A stretch of DNA of 64,000 nt from Pseudomonas sp. (GTDB lineage Bacteria > Pseudomonadota > Gammaproteobacteria > Pseudomonadales > Pseudomonadaceae). Numbering within the stretch: position 1 is the stretch's first letter; every line of letters begins with the position of its first letter. The notes under the pieces are model-generated. The model did not search any database and was not told the DNA's origin. It worked only from the letters and a program-made list of their open reading frames with translations. Where the stretch lies: contig VMRT01000027.1 of assembly GCA_007713455.1 (NCBI GenBank), positions 41,548-105,547 on the forward strand, given 5' to 3'. A program made the translations under genes and the position numbers. Positions 6,678 through 16,545 of the stretch are shown one piece after another.

Positions 6678-9550
6678 TCACTCCCCAGGTGCATCGCCGT
6701 CGCGACCTTACCGTCGCTTCCCTGTTCGGTTGTGCCGGTGTCCAGCAGGTACACCCGCTCCGAGTCCAGGCCCACGTCTACCAGATAGCCCTTTATCGCG
6801 GCCGCACGTTCGCGGCTGAGGCGGCGCAGCAACGCTGCACTGTCCCTCCAGGAATCGAGCACGGCCTTGCGCATCTGTGCGGCGCGCTCTTCGTCGTCCA
6901 GTTCGCGCCACTCGGCTGGCGGCTGCTGCTTGAGGCGACTGCGGTAGATGCCTTCCAGTAACGCGGCCTCGTCTTCCGCTTCGACCTGGATCTGACTGGC
7001 GTCCGCGGGCACCTTGTCGCCACGACGCTGCAGGATTCGGTACTGGGTTTCGCGGAACTCCTGCTGTAGCCGTTGTTCGGCCAGCAGCGCGCCATCGACG
7101 GCAGCGGCGCTCATGCCTTCCACCTCCAGGCGTAGAGCCGGACGTTGCTTCAGGGCCGAGGCCAGCGTGTCCAGACGTTTGCGCGCTTCGCTATCCAGCT
7201 CGCTGCTGGCCGGTTCGAAGCCGACATGGCTGAGGTCGGCGTCGCTTCCGCCGGCCAGTCCGGCTATGAACTTGAACGGCGCCTGGGCTGCGCGAACCAC
7301 CAGATTGCGCAGGGTCTGCCAGACGATCGGCATGACGCTGAACTGCGGGTCGTTCAGGTTGCCCTGCACCGGCAATTCGATGGAGATGGTGCCCTTGCTG
7401 TCCTTGAGCAGGGCGACCGCCAGCCGAACAGGCAGATCCACGGCATCAGGACTGTCGACCTTCTCGCCAAGCTGCAGCTGCTCCAGAACGACCTTGTTTT
7501 CTGCGTTAAGACGACCCTGCTCAATCCGGTAATGCAGATCCAGATTGAGGCGGCCCTTGCGAATCCGGTAGCCGGCGAATTTGCCGGAGTAGGGCGTCAG
7601 CGTGGTCAACTCGACCTGGCGGAAGCTCGTGGCGATGTCGAGGCTCTGCAGTGGATCGAATGGCGTCAGGCTGCCCTTGATGCTGACCGGCGCATACTGA
7701 TCCACCTTGCCGGCGACATTTACCGAGGCGGCTTTCTGCTCGCGGTTGTCCAGGGTGCCGATATCACCGTTGAGCGACTGGATGGCGGTGACGAAGGGCG
7801 GTCGCAGGCTGAAGTCGGCAAAGTTCGCCGAGCCGTCGGCAATGGCAATGCCGCCGATACGGATAGCCAGCGGCTCGGAGGAGTCTTGTGCCTGTGCGTT
7901 GTCATCCCCAGCCTCACTGCGCTCGACCAGCAGGTCGTTGATGTTGGTGCTCAGGTCCGGGTTGATGATGAAGCGCGCATAAGGCTGGCTGAGGTCGACG
8001 CGCTCGATTGCCAGGCTGCTCGGGTGCTGATAGTCGAGGCCGCTGAGTTGCAGGCGCTGCCATTTGACGAAATCGCGATTGTTGATCGTGTCCAGCGTAT
8101 GCAGCTGAGTGGCGTCTACGCTGCCCCGAACGCTGAAGGCCAGCGGCTCGGTGAACTTCAGCTCGACCTCGAGTTCGCTGGCCAGCAGGCCGCTGCGGAC
8201 TTCCAGATAGACCAGTGGGCTGAGATAGGCCTGAGCGATGCGCAGGTCGATATCTCGCGTGGTCACCGCCAGCTTGCCGCTCACGGGGCTCATCTGTAGT
8301 TGCCCGTTGGCCTGGATGGCGCCTTGCTTGCCGACTCCGGTTTCCAGTTCAAGGGAGAAGGGGCTGGTGCCGAGGCTGTCGAATTCGCTGATGTTCAGAT
8401 CTAGCGGGCCCAGCTCCAGCGCGACTTCGTCGTCCGGGACGCGGTCGACGAGATGGACCCGGTAGTCGCGCAACTGAGCGTCGCGTAACAACACCTGCCA
8501 GGGTGCGTTGGCTCCCTTTGCTGTGTCGTCCGTGGCCGGCGCGTCGGCATCTGTCTTGTCGCTGGTCGAGGCGAACAGTTTCTGCCAGTCGAGTTCTCCG
8601 TCCGCTTCCCGGGCCGCCCAGGTTTCCAGATTGCGGCTGCGCAGTTTGCCAATGCTGATCTGCTGCCTGGCCAGGTCAAGCGACGTTTCGCTCAGCTCGA
8701 GTCGCTCCATGCGGATCAGCTTGTGCCCATCAGGGCTGTCGAGGGCCAATGGGCCGAGTGCGGCCTTGGCATTCTTCAGTCGTAGCGCGAGGTCATCGCT
8801 GAGGTCCAGGCGATAGTTCGTGCTGAACTCGAGACTGCCATCCTTGAGTGTCAGCGGCACGGCATCGCGCACATAGGGCCACAGGTCCTTGAGCTGGAGA
8901 TCGCTGATCTGCAACTGACCGCTGGATGTCAGTGGTTGCAGGCTGATATCGCCCTGCCAGTCGATGCGCCCACCGCTCGGCCCGCTGGCGGTTAGACGGG
9001 CATCGGCGCTGCCGTCGCTGCGGGTGGCGAGATTGTGCAGTTCGAAATCCAGTGAATCGTAGACCAGGGCAATGGGTTCGCTCGGACGCTGGTCCATGAA
9101 GGCGAGGCGGCCGCCTGCCAGTTGCAGACGATCCATGCGCAGCGGAAAGGTGTCAGCGTCCTTGCTGGCCGTCGGCTCTGATTCAGGCACCTCGAACAGC
9201 TGGCTGAGATTGAGCGTGCCATCTTCGGCGAAGCGCACCTCGACGTCCGGCTCGATCAGCTCGACATTGGCCAGGTGCAGCGTGCGTTGCCAGAGGCTGT
9301 CCCACTGCAGGTCGAGAAAGAGCCGCTCGAAGGCCAGCTGACGATCGTCCTGCTCGCCGATGCGCAGGCCGAACAGCGAGAGCTCGAGGCTGAAGGGGTT
9401 GAATTCGATACGTTGCAGGCTGGCCGGCACGGTTGCGTAGGCCGCAAGCTGCTGATTGGCGATGCGCTGGGCGATACCCGGCAGGATCAGAAAGCCAAGC
9501 AGGCTGTAGCAGATCAGCACGAGCGCCACCCCGGTGAACGTACGCTTCAT
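6674..9550 (-). CDS. DUF748 / AsmA-like envelope protein
   Basis: A protein of about 958 residues with one N-terminal membrane anchor (VALVLICYSLLGFLILPGI) and a long beta-rich periplasmic region typical of DUF748, a relative of the AsmA/TamB lipid-transport clan. Repeated short segments such as LQLSGL, LNLDLHYRIEQG and KGTISIELPVQGNLNDPQF are characteristic. The last 200 residues look OmpA-like: VGFEPASSELDSEARKRLD, a P-L-E-V-E-G strand, and ERAAAIKGYLVDVGLDSERV. The start is taken at the second methionine (MKRTFTG); an ATG four codons upstream at 9562 is possible. The gene is coupled by ATGA overlap to two DUF2845 genes. A role in envelope lipid or protein homeostasis is inference from the clan. 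Confidence 0.85.
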   Translation of the reverse strand: MKRTFTGVALVLICYSLLGFLILPGIAQRIANQQLAAYATVPASLQRIEFNPFSLELSLFGLRIGEQDDRQLAFERLFLDLQWDSLWQRTLHLANVELIEPDVEVRFAEDGTLNLSQLFEVPESEPTASKDADTFPLRMDRLQLAGGRLAFMDQRPSEPIALVYDSLDFELHNLATRSDGSADARLTASGPSGGRIDWQGDISLQPLTSSGQLQISDLQLKDLWPYVRDAVPLTLKDGSLEFSTNYRLDLSDDLALRLKNAKAALGPLALDSPDGHKLIRMERLELSETSLDLARQQISIGKLRSRNLETWAAREADGELDWQKLFASTSDKTDADAPATDDTAKGANAPWQVLLRDAQLRDYRVHLVDRVPDDEVALELGPLDLNISEFDSLGTSPFSLELETGVGKQGAIQANGQLQMSPVSGKLAVTTRDIDLRIAQAYLSPLVYLEVRSGLLASELEVELKFTEPLAFSVRGSVDATQLHTLDTINNRDFVKWQRLQLSGLDYQHPSSLAIERVDLSQPYARFIINPDLSTNINDLLVERSEAGDDNAQAQDSSEPLAIRIGGIAIADGSANFADFSLRPPFVTAIQSLNGDIGTLDNREQKAASVNVAGKVDQYAPVSIKGSLTPFDPLQSLDIATSFRQVELTTLTPYSGKFAGYRIRKGRLNLDLHYRIEQGRLNAENKVVLEQLQLGEKVDSPDAVDLPVRLAVALLKDSKGTISIELPVQGNLNDPQFSVMPIVWQTLRNLVVRAAQAPFKFIAGLAGGSDADLSHVGFEPASSELDSEARKRLDTLASALKQRPALRLEVEGMSAAAVDGALLAEQRLQQEFRETQYRILQRRGDKVPADASQIQVEAEDEAALLEGIYRSRLKQQPPAEWRELDDEERAAQMRKAVLDSWRDSAALLRRLSRERAAAIKGYLVDVGLDSERVYLLDTGTTEQGSDGKVATAMHLGSE

Positions 9551-9647
9551 TCCATTGGGCATGACCGGAAGTATTCCTGGCGGATGGTTGCCTTGGAGTA
9601 TGGCACGCGTACGCGGTTCCCCGAATTGAGCGATACGGGCAATGCGC

Positions 9648-10664
9648 TCAAAGCCGCAGAATCAGGGTCTTCAGTGGGGGCAACCCATCGCGCGAGGGGA
9701 AGTCGGCAGCCGGTGCCAGCGCCTGCCATTCGCGTACCGGCCTGCCGGCCTTCTCGGCGCAGCGCAGCACCAGGGGCCGCCACTCATCCATCGATACCTT
9801 CGCCAGGTTGTTGCAGCAGATCAGCACCCCATCTTCAGCGGTTGCCAGCAACGCCGGCTTGAGCAGGCTCTGATAGTCGCGCAGCAGGTCCACCGTGCCG
9901 AAGGCGCTGCGTGCCCAGGCGGGCGGATCGAGCAGTACCAGATCGAACTGACGTTGTACCAGGCGCGGGTAGTCCGGCAAGGCTCGTCCGCGACGGGCGC
10001 TGACCGGCAGACCGGCCAGTTGGCGGATCGCCGGGAAGTAGTCGGAATGTACGAACTGCATTGGCGGCAGGGAAGGGTTCAGCTCGCCGTTTTCCCGGCC
10101 CACTGCCAGGTTGCGCTCGGCGAAATCGACATTCCAGACTTCCGCCGCTCCGCCTGCGGCGGCGCACAGGCCGACGCCGCAGGTGTAGGAAAACAGATTG
10201 AGCACCGACTTGCCGGCGCTGTGTTGCTTGACCCAGCCGCGGGCGTTGCGCAGGTCGAGGAACAGCAGTGGGTCCTGCCCGCTGTGGCGACCTCGCACGC
10301 GATAGCGCAGGCCCCACTCATGGGCGACCTGATCTTCCAGCGCCACGTCCTCAGGTTGATGCGCCTGGTTGCTGCGGTCGATCCGTGAGTTGCTCTGCGA
10401 GCGATCGTTGTAGATGAGCTGGAGCGGTTGCCCGAGAAAGTCGGTGGATTCGTCATGGATGCTCTGCAGCGCTTGCGCGTCGAGCGCTTGATGGAAGCTT
10501 TGCACCATCAGCTGCGGGCCGTAGCGATCGACCGTCAAGCCGGCCGCGCCTTCCTGGCTGCCATGGAACAGCCGGTAGCAATCGGTGCCTTGCTGCTGCA
10601 ATTCGTCGAGCAGTGGGCGGCGGCTATCGAAGGCGGCGCGCAGCGCCTGGACGAGGGATGACAT
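9648..10664 (-). CDS. Class I SAM-dependent rRNA methyltransferase (RlmI-like)
   Basis: A 338-residue protein of the RlmI/RlmK_C family, which methylates cytosine C5 in 23S rRNA. After a short N-terminal part (DCYRLFHGSQEGAAGLTVDRYG) comes the Rossmann methyltransferase core: the SAM motif LNLFSYTCGVGLCAA, the acidic residue in VDFAERNL, and LVLLDPPAWARS, the DPP motif expected for a base methyltransferase. The N-terminal PUA domain of E. coli RlmI is not evident. The start at MSSLVQ (10664) is preferred from relatives; an upstream ATG at 10703 would add 13 residues and no clear ribosome-binding site decides. The exact target base is not predictable here. Confidence 0.85.
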   Translation of the reverse strand: MSSLVQALRAAFDSRRPLLDELQQQGTDCYRLFHGSQEGAAGLTVDRYGPQLMVQSFHQALDAQALQSIHDESTDFLGQPLQLIYNDRSQSNSRIDRSNQAHQPEDVALEDQVAHEWGLRYRVRGRHSGQDPLLFLDLRNARGWVKQHSAGKSVLNLFSYTCGVGLCAAAGGAAEVWNVDFAERNLAVGRENGELNPSLPPMQFVHSDYFPAIRQLAGLPVSARRGRALPDYPRLVQRQFDLVLLDPPAWARSAFGTVDLLRDYQSLLKPALLATAEDGVLICCNNLAKVSMDEWRPLVLRCAEKAGRPVREWQALAPAADFPSRDGLPPLKTLILRL

Positions 10665-10728
10665 GCGCGGCGACTCGAAATAGAAGGGCGCGCAGTCTAT
10701 CAAGAATCGCTGCGCTGGTTGCCTGGCG

Positions 10729-11604
10729 CTAGCGTGGCGGCAGGCCCATGCGTCGACGCGCGCGGTGTACGGAGCCGCTGCGTACGGCCCAGCGCACTAC
10801 CGGCGCGGTGCTGCGAACCCCGGTGCGGATCAGCTGGCGTCGGCTTTCGCTCAGTGTCAGGCCAAGCATTTCCTGAGCCCATTCGGGTAAGAGCTCGACA
10901 CCAGCGTGCAGCATCAGCGTTCCGAAGGGCCTGAGCAGGGGGCTGGGCGCCGGGGCGGTACGCAGTATCTGCAGGATTTCCAGCGCACGCTCGTCGCTCC
11001 GGAGTTGGGGGCTGGTGCGCTCGAGATAAGCCTCAATCTGCGCGCGCGAACGCGGCACGTCACCGGCGCCGAGGCGCTCGGCGATCAGCGCCACTTCGGC
11101 GTAATAGCGGTCCTGCTCGGCAGCGGGTAGATCCGGATTGAGGTAGCGCAAGTGGGACTTGAGAAAGCTGCTGACCTCGGCGACGTGCACCCAGGTCAGC
11201 AGGTCGGGATCCGACGCGGCGTAGGGACGACCATCCGGCGCCGTACCGGATACGCCTGAATGAATCCGCTTGACCCGCTCGATCAGTCGGTCGGCATCGG
11301 CGTGGCTACCGAAGGTAGTGGCGGAGATGAACTGCCCGGTGCGCCGCAGGCGGCCGAGCAGGTCCTCGCGAAAATTAGAGTGATCCCACACGCCGGACAG
11401 CGCCAACGGGTGCAGCGCCTGCAATAGAAGTGCGGAGATTCCGCCAACCATCATCGAGGTGAAGTCGCCATGCACGCGCCAGCACACGGAGTCAGGCCCG
11501 AACAGGCCGGGATCGCCCGGAGGATCTTCGTAATCGATACCGCCGATCGCCAGCCCGGTAAGGCTGAGCACGCGGGTTTCTATATGACGGCGAATGAATT
11601 CCAT
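10729..11604 (-). CDS. Oxygenase MpaB-like family protein (DUF2236)
   Basis: A 291-residue soluble protein of the DUF2236 / MpaB family, whose characterised members (fungal MpaB, bacterial latex-clearing protein) are heme or oxygen-dependent enzymes. Landmarks are the early VCWRVHGDFTSMMVGGISALLLQALHP segment, then TFGSHADADRLIERV and LLTWVHVAEVSSFL, which supply the conserved histidines. The start at MEFIRRHIE (11604) is chosen over an upstream ATG because family members begin shortly before the R-V-H-G segment. Substrate unknown; the catalytic assignment is by family only. Confidence 0.8.
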   Translation of the reverse strand: MEFIRRHIETRVLSLTGLAIGGIDYEDPPGDPGLFGPDSVCWRVHGDFTSMMVGGISALLLQALHPLALSGVWDHSNFREDLLGRLRRTGQFISATTFGSHADADRLIERVKRIHSGVSGTAPDGRPYAASDPDLLTWVHVAEVSSFLKSHLRYLNPDLPAAEQDRYYAEVALIAERLGAGDVPRSRAQIEAYLERTSPQLRSDERALEILQILRTAPAPSPLLRPFGTLMLHAGVELLPEWAQEMLGLTLSESRRQLIRTGVRSTAPVVRWAVRSGSVHRARRRMGLPPR

Positions 11605-11741
11605 GGCGACAGCGCTGTTGGCTTGGTAAGCGGCGATGTTACCTGAACAGACGCAGAGGGCTCGCCAATTGGCGGTGGTAACGGGGGAAGGAGGAGAGGC
11701 CGGACAGCAGCGCCGCACTGTTGTCCGGTCGAGCGGCGATA

Positions 11742-13406
11742 TCAGCCGCGGTGGCGGCCGCGGAAGAAGTCGATCAGGCCCTGGGTGGAGGCATCATCTG
11801 CGGGCGCAGCATCGAAGCGGGTCATCTGGTTGTAGACGGCCTTGCCCAGATCCTTGCCGAGCTCCACGCCCCACTGGTCGAAAGAGTTGATCCCCCAGAT
11901 CACGCCCTGGACGAATACCTTGTGCTCGTACAGCGCGATCAGTGCGCCGAGGCGGCCGGGGCTGATGGTTTCCATCACCACGGTGTTGCTCGGGCGGTTG
12001 CCGGGGATCACCTTGTGCGGGGCGAGACGCTGCACCTCGGCCTCGCTGAGGCCCTTGGCGCGCAGTTCGGCCTCGGCTTCTTCGCGCGTCTTGCCGCGCA
12101 TCAAGGCCTGGCTCTGCGACAGGCAGTTGGCGTAGAGCCACTCGTGGTGATCGGCGACAGGGTTGTGGCTGACCACGGGCACGATGAAGTCGGCCGGGAT
12201 CAGCGGTGTGCCCTGGTGCAGCAGCTGGTGGTAGGCGTGTTGGCCGTTACAGCCGACACCGCCCCAGATCACCGGGCCGGTGGTGCAGGACACCGGTGTG
12301 CCGTCCTGGCGCACACTCTTGCCGTTGGACTCCATGTCCATCTGCTGCAGGTGTTTGACGAAGTTGCGCAGGTAGTGGTCGTAAGGTAGGAACGCGTAGC
12401 TCTGTGCACCCCAGAAGTTGTGGTACCAAACGCCGAGCATCGCCAGCAGCACCGGCATGTTGCTTTCGAACGGCTCGCTGAGGAAATGCTGGTCCATGCT
12501 GTAGGCGCCGGACAGCAGATCCTTGAAGTTGGACATGCCGATCGCCAGGGCGATGGGCAAGCCGATCGCCGACCACAGCGAATAGCGACCGCCGACCCAG
12601 TCCCACATCGGAAAGATGTTCTTTTCGCGGATACCGAATTCGACCGCCGCCTGCTTGTTGCTGGTGACGGCGATGAAGTGGCGGTAGAGCTTCTCTTCGG
12701 TGCCGCCCTTGCCCAGATACCAGGTGCGTGCGGCCTGGGCGTTCTTCAGCGTCTCGAGGGTGCCGAAGGTCTTGCTGGAGATGATGAACAGCGTGGTTTC
12801 GACATTCAGCTTGGCGGTCACTTCGCGGAATTCGCTGCCGTCGATGTTCGCCAGGTAGTGCGTGCGTACGCCGTGCTGGGTGAACGGCAACAGCGCCTCG
12901 GATACCAGCTGCGGGCCGAGGAACGAGCCGCCGATGCCGATGTTCACCACGTCGGTGATGGTCTTGTCGCTGAAGCCGCGCCACAGGTTGTTGTGGATGC
13001 GGGTGACGATGTCGGTCATCTGCGCCAGCGCGGTGTGCACGTCACGCATGATGTTCTTGCCGTCGACCATCACCGATTCGCCCATCGGGCGGCGCAGGGC
13101 AGTGTGCAGCACGGGACGGTTTTCCGAGGCGTTGATGCGCTCGCCTTCGAACATCGCATGGGCTGCCTGCTCGACGCCAGCCTCGCGGGCCAGGTTCACC
13201 AGCAGGGTGCGGGTTTCGGGTGTGATGAGGTTCTTCGAGTAGTCGAGAAACAGGCCGCTGCAGGAAACCGACAGATCATCGAAGCGCGTCGGGTCGGCCT
13301 TGAATGCTTCGCGCATGCTGAAGTTCTGCATGGCCAGGCGGTGTTCTTCCAGGGCCTTCCAAGACGGCAGGCCGGTGACATCGAGCGGATGCTGGTAGTA
13401 GCTCAT
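11742..13406 (-). CDS. pgi: Glucose-6-phosphate isomerase
   Basis: A 554-residue enzyme interconverting glucose 6-phosphate and fructose 6-phosphate, full length for the bacterial family. Both family signatures are present: [14 protein letters not shown] and [27 protein letters not shown] sequence, with catalytic glutamate and histidine in those regions, and the lysine of [17 protein letters not shown] near the C-terminus. In Entner-Doudoroff pseudomonads it works mainly in the gluconeogenic direction. AAAGGAAG precedes the ATG. Confidence 0.97.
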   Translation of the reverse strand: MSYYQHPLDVTGLPSWKALEEHRLAMQNFSMREAFKADPTRFDDLSVSCSGLFLDYSKNLITPETRTLLVNLAREAGVEQAAHAMFEGERINASENRPVLHTALRRPMGESVMVDGKNIMRDVHTALAQMTDIVTRIHNNLWRGFSDKTITDVVNIGIGGSFLGPQLVSEALLPFTQHGVRTHYLANIDGSEFREVTAKLNVETTLFIISSKTFGTLETLKNAQAARTWYLGKGGTEEKLYRHFIAVTSNKQAAVEFGIREKNIFPMWDWVGGRYSLWSAIGLPIALAIGMSNFKDLLSGAYSMDQHFLSEPFESNMPVLLAMLGVWYHNFWGAQSYAFLPYDHYLRNFVKHLQQMDMESNGKSVRQDGTPVSCTTGPVIWGGVGCNGQHAYHQLLHQGTPLIPADFIVPVVSHNPVADHHEWLYANCLSQSQALMRGKTREEAEAELRAKGLSEAEVQRLAPHKVIPGNRPSNTVVMETISPGRLGALIALYEHKVFVQGVIWGINSFDQWGVELGKDLGKAVYNQMTRFDAAPADDASTQGLIDFFRGRHRG

Positions 13407-13767
13407 GGTGATGCGGCTTCCTTTGCTTTGACAGGCCGCTGAACCCCTGCAGTTGCACGCGCAGGCGCGCGTTGGTCGCGACGGGATTCAGTAATGTGTA
13501 TGACCGTGCGGGCGCGCCGGCACTCCTCCTGAATGCTGCGGATGCTGGCCGAACCCGGCTTTCACCGAGCCGGTGAAGGCACATCCTATGCCATCAGAGT
13601 CAGCTCAGACAGGGGAAACCCCCACTCCGTTCCGGGCCATTGCCTTCTATTCTGCTCGGGCCCGTGCTTTCACTCTCGCACCTATCGACCATTCAGCCAT
13701 GTTCAAACGAAGAAGCCCGAAGTGCAGAACACTTCGGGCTTCTATTCGACGACACCTGAACGGTGGC
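13407..13767. other. Intergenic region pgi-panD (361 bp)
   Basis: No gene seen. It holds the pgi leader and upstream region (reading leftward), a short perfect palindrome TTCACCG-AGC-CGGTGAA at 13561-13577, and the panD terminator at 13711-13743. No convincing promoter hexamers were fixed by eye. Confidence 0.5.
13711..13743 (-). terminator. Terminator of the panBCD operon
   Basis: Perfect 14-base arms AGAAGCCCGAAGTG / CACTTCGGGCTTCT around a five-base loop, 25 bases beyond the panD stop. The T tract on the minus side is weak (CTTCTTCGTTTG), but the stem is strong. Confidence 0.8.
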
Positions 13768-14148
13768 TCAGGCGACCTGTACCGGGATTGCGTTGCTGGT
13801 ATGGCTCAGCTCGCCGTCGGCACCCATGTACAGCACATGCGGTTTAAAATTGGCCAGCTCGGCCTCGCTGTAGTGGGCGTAGGCGCAGATGATCAGGCGG
13901 TGACCGACACCGGCCTTGTGAGCAGCGGCACCGTTGACCGAGATGATCTTCGAACCTTCCTCGCCGCGGATGGCGTAGGTGGTGAAGCGCTCGCCATTGT
14001 CGACGTTGTAGATCTGGATCTGTTCGTATTCACGGATGCCGGCCAGGTCCAGCCACTCGCCGTCGATGGCGCAGGAACCTTCATAATCGAGCACCGAGTG
14101 AGTTACCTGGGCGCGGTGCAGTTTGGCCTTGAGCATGATGGCGTGCAT
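13768..14148 (-). CDS. panD: Aspartate 1-decarboxylase
   Basis: A 126-residue pyruvoyl enzyme that makes beta-alanine from aspartate for pantothenate synthesis. The self-cleavage site is plain: Y22-E-G24-S25-C, where cleavage between Gly24 and Ser25 yields the pyruvoyl group. The lysine at position 9 (MLKAKLHRA) and the Tyr58-type region YAIRGEEGS are also present. It is third in the panB-panC-panD order, 83 bases after panC. Confidence 0.96.
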   Translation of the reverse strand: MHAIMLKAKLHRAQVTHSVLDYEGSCAIDGEWLDLAGIREYEQIQIYNVDNGERFTTYAIRGEEGSKIISVNGAAAHKAGVGHRLIICAYAHYSEAELANFKPHVLYMGADGELSHTSNAIPVQVA

Positions 14149-14231
14149 GGCGGGGTCCTCCGGGTGCGCAAGCGGCGCAGAGTGTGCCTTAAGCCTCGAA
14201 CGTGATCAAGGCTGCGGGCAAATGGCTGGGA

Positions 14232-15092
14232 TCAGGCCGATGTGTGGGTGTCCACCAGCAGGTTGTCGATCAGCCGCGTCTTGCCCAGGTAGGCGGCGGC
14301 GAGGATGACCAGCTCGGTGGAGCGCTCGCTGACTGGTTGCAGGTCGATTGCGTTGCGAATCTCCAGATAGTCCGGACGCAGGCCGGCAGCCTGCAGAGCG
14401 CTCAGGCCTTCGGCGATCAGCGTCGGGTAGTCGCGGCGACCGCCCCGGATCGCTACGTCCAGCTGGCTCAGGGTGCGGTACAGCGACGGAGCCGTGGCGC
14501 GCTCGTCTGCACTCAGATAGCCGTTGCGTGAAGACAGCGCCAGGCCGTCGGCGGCGCGAACGATCGGCTCCGAGAGGATCTGCACCGGCATGTTCAGATC
14601 GCGGACCATGGTGCGGATCACCGCCAGCTGCTGGAAGTCTTTCTGACCGAATACGGCGAGGTCCGGCAGCACCATGTTGAACAGCTTGCTGACCACGGTG
14701 GAGACACCGTCGAAATGCCCGGGGCGGCTGCCACCGCAGAGACCTTCGGAAACGCCGGGCACGCGAACGATGGTCTGCTGGGCCTGGCCGTGCGGATACA
14801 TCTCTTCGACGCTCGGCGCAAAGAGCAGGTGGCAGCCGGCTTCGAACAGCTTGTCCTGATCCGCAGCGAGGGTGCGCGGGTAGTTGTCCAGGTCTTCGTT
14901 GGGGCCGAACTGCAGTGGATTGACGAAGATGCTGGCGACCACGAAGTCGGCGCGCTGCCCGGCCTTCTTCACCAGCGCTATGTGACCGGCGTGCAGGTTG
15001 CCCATGGTCGGTACGAAGCCGATGCGCTTGCCTTCCCCACGGGCGCGGGACACTGCAGCACGCAGGTCGGCGATGGTCTTGACGATGTTCAT
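14232..15092 (-). CDS. panC: Pantothenate synthetase
   Basis: A 286-residue ATP-dependent ligase joining pantoate and beta-alanine. The nucleotidyl-transferase motif [12 protein letters not shown] (the family's HIGH-like signature) is near residue 30, and the KMSKS-like LSSRNGYLS lies later. Its ATG overlaps the panB stop as ATGA, so the pair is translationally coupled. Confidence 0.96.
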   Translation of the reverse strand: MNIVKTIADLRAAVSRARGEGKRIGFVPTMGNLHAGHIALVKKAGQRADFVVASIFVNPLQFGPNEDLDNYPRTLAADQDKLFEAGCHLLFAPSVEEMYPHGQAQQTIVRVPGVSEGLCGGSRPGHFDGVSTVVSKLFNMVLPDLAVFGQKDFQQLAVIRTMVRDLNMPVQILSEPIVRAADGLALSSRNGYLSADERATAPSLYRTLSQLDVAIRGGRRDYPTLIAEGLSALQAAGLRPDYLEIRNAIDLQPVSERSTELVILAAAYLGKTRLIDNLLVDTHTSA

Positions 15093-15889
15093 GCGGAGAA
15101 ACCGTGTTCGACTGCGGGGAATTCGGTGGTCTTGACGGCTTTCACGTAGCCGGCGATGGCGGAAGGGATGTCACCGTGCTCGCGCATGAAGTTCTTGACG
15201 AACTTCGGTACGCGGCCACCGAGCGAGAGCCCGAGCATATCGTGCAACACCAGCACCTGGCCGTCGGTGTCGCTGCCGGCGCCGATGCCGATCACCGGAA
15301 TCTGCACCGCCCGGGTGATGCGCGCAGCCAGTTCGCTGGGTACGCATTCGAGCAGCAGCATGGCTGCACCGGCGGCTTCCAGCGCCTTGGCGTCCTCCAG
15401 CATCTGAAGTGCCTGGGCTTCCTCGCGGCCTTGTACCTTGTAACCGCCGAAGATGTTGACCGCCTGTGGCGTCAGGCCCATGTGTGCGCAGACTGGAATG
15501 CCACGCTCGACCAGCAGGCGGATCGACTCGGCCAGCCAGGCAGTGCCCTCCAGCTTGATCATGTGTGCGCCAGCCTGCATCAGCACGGCCGAATTGTTCA
15601 GGGTCTGCTCGGTGGTGGCGTTGGCCATGAACGGCAGGTCGGCGACGATCATCGCGCCACGATTACCGCGTTTGACGCTGGCGGTGTGATAGGCCATGTC
15701 GGCAACGGTGACCGGCAGGGTGCTGTCGTGACCTTGCAGGACCATGCCGAGTGAATCGCCGATCAGAAGCATCTCGACGCCAGCATCGCAGGCGGTCTTG
15801 GCGAAGGTGGCGTCATAGCAGGTGAGCATGACGATCTTTTCGCCCTTCTGCTTGAGCCCTTGCAGCGTGGTCAGGGTTACGTCTGGCAT
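15089..15889 (-). CDS. panB: 3-methyl-2-oxobutanoate hydroxymethyltransferase
   Basis: A 266-residue TIM-barrel enzyme that makes ketopantoate from 2-oxoisovalerate using methylene-THF. The metal and substrate segments are visible: [21 protein letters not shown] and HMIKLEG, with [11 protein letters not shown] later. [10 protein letters not shown] at 15889 is the family start; the upstream in-frame ATG (15952) would add an unlikely 21-residue extension. First gene of panBCD. Confidence 0.95.
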   Translation of the reverse strand: MPDVTLTTLQGLKQKGEKIVMLTCYDATFAKTACDAGVEMLLIGDSLGMVLQGHDSTLPVTVADMAYHTASVKRGNRGAMIVADLPFMANATTEQTLNNSAVLMQAGAHMIKLEGTAWLAESIRLLVERGIPVCAHMGLTPQAVNIFGGYKVQGREEAQALQMLEDAKALEAAGAAMLLLECVPSELAARITRAVQIPVIGIGAGSDTDGQVLVLHDMLGLSLGGRVPKFVKNFMREHGDIPSAIAGYVKAVKTTEFPAVEHGFSA

Positions 15890-15977
15890 GAATGCCGTCC
15901 TCTTCGAGCCTCGGAGGTCAGGGTTGCCGCGCGGCGCACCGGTTGGGTGCATGGGGCCGCGGATGGCAGAGGGCGCT

Positions 15978-16007
15978 TATAGTCCCGGCGACGACAGAGT
16001 AAGTCAA
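15978..16007 (-). promoter_or_regulatory. Possible sigma-70 promoter of panBCD
   Basis: On the minus strand TTGACT (16007-16002) and ACTATA (15983-15978) are separated by 18 bases, placing a start near 15971 and a leader of about 80 bases before panB. Assigned by eye only. Confidence 0.4.
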
Positions 16008-16016
16008 TCGCGAGTG

Positions 16017-16544
16017 TTACCCGCGCGTTACGTTCGTTACCGCGGCGGTGACACCGTCATCGCCAAGCCGCTCGAGACCGCTGAAGGGGCAGGCGGCGAG
16101 CAGGTCGACGAGTCGGCGACCATCGGCCAGCAGCAACTCTGCCGGAGCGACTTCAGCGAGCGGGTAGAGCACGAACGCACGGGCTTGCAGGTGATAATGC
16201 GGAACCTGCAGACGGGGTTCGGCGATCAGGTGATCGCCGAACAGCAGGATGTCCAGATCCAGCGTACGCGGGCCCCAGCGCTCCGCCTTGCGCTCGCGGC
16301 CCTGGGCCTGCTCGATGTGTTGCAGGGCGTCGAGCAGATCGAGCGGCGCGAGACTGGTGTCCAGTGCGGCTACGGCGTTGACGTAACGTGGTTGGTCGGC
16401 TGGTCCGAGTGGGTCGCTGGCATAGAGCGACGATACCGCTGTGAGGCTGCTCTGTGGCAAGTCAGCCAGCGCTTGCAGGGCGCCGCGCAGTTGCTGTTGC
16501 GGATCGGCCAGGTTGCTGCCCAGGCCGATGTAGACGCGTTCCAT
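16017..16544 (-). CDS. folK: 6-hydroxymethyl-7,8-dihydropterin pyrophosphokinase
   Basis: A 175-residue HPPK of folate synthesis, transferring pyrophosphate from ATP to hydroxymethyl-dihydropterin. It shows the start MERVYIGLGSNLADPQQQ, the family segment LGPADQPRYVNAVAAL, and the signature RWGPRTLDLDILLFG with its two metal-binding aspartates. The ATG sits one base after the pcnB stop, so the genes form an operon. Confidence 0.96.
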   Translation of the reverse strand: MERVYIGLGSNLADPQQQLRGALQALADLPQSSLTAVSSLYASDPLGPADQPRYVNAVAALDTSLAPLDLLDALQHIEQAQGRERKAERWGPRTLDLDILLFGDHLIAEPRLQVPHYHLQARAFVLYPLAEVAPAELLLADGRRLVDLLAACPFSGLERLGDDGVTAAVTNVTRG

Positions 16545-16545
16545 T

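Noticed and set aside
7145..8299. 384-codon open frame antisense to the DUF748 gene
   Set aside because: Mirror of a codon-biased gene; composition typical of an antisense shadow.
9597..9615. TGGCACGCGTACGCGG as a sigma-54 promoter
   Set aside because: No GC at the -12 position with the required ten-base distance.
12420..13442. 340-codon open frame antisense to pgi
   Set aside because: Pgi is unmistakable on the other strand.
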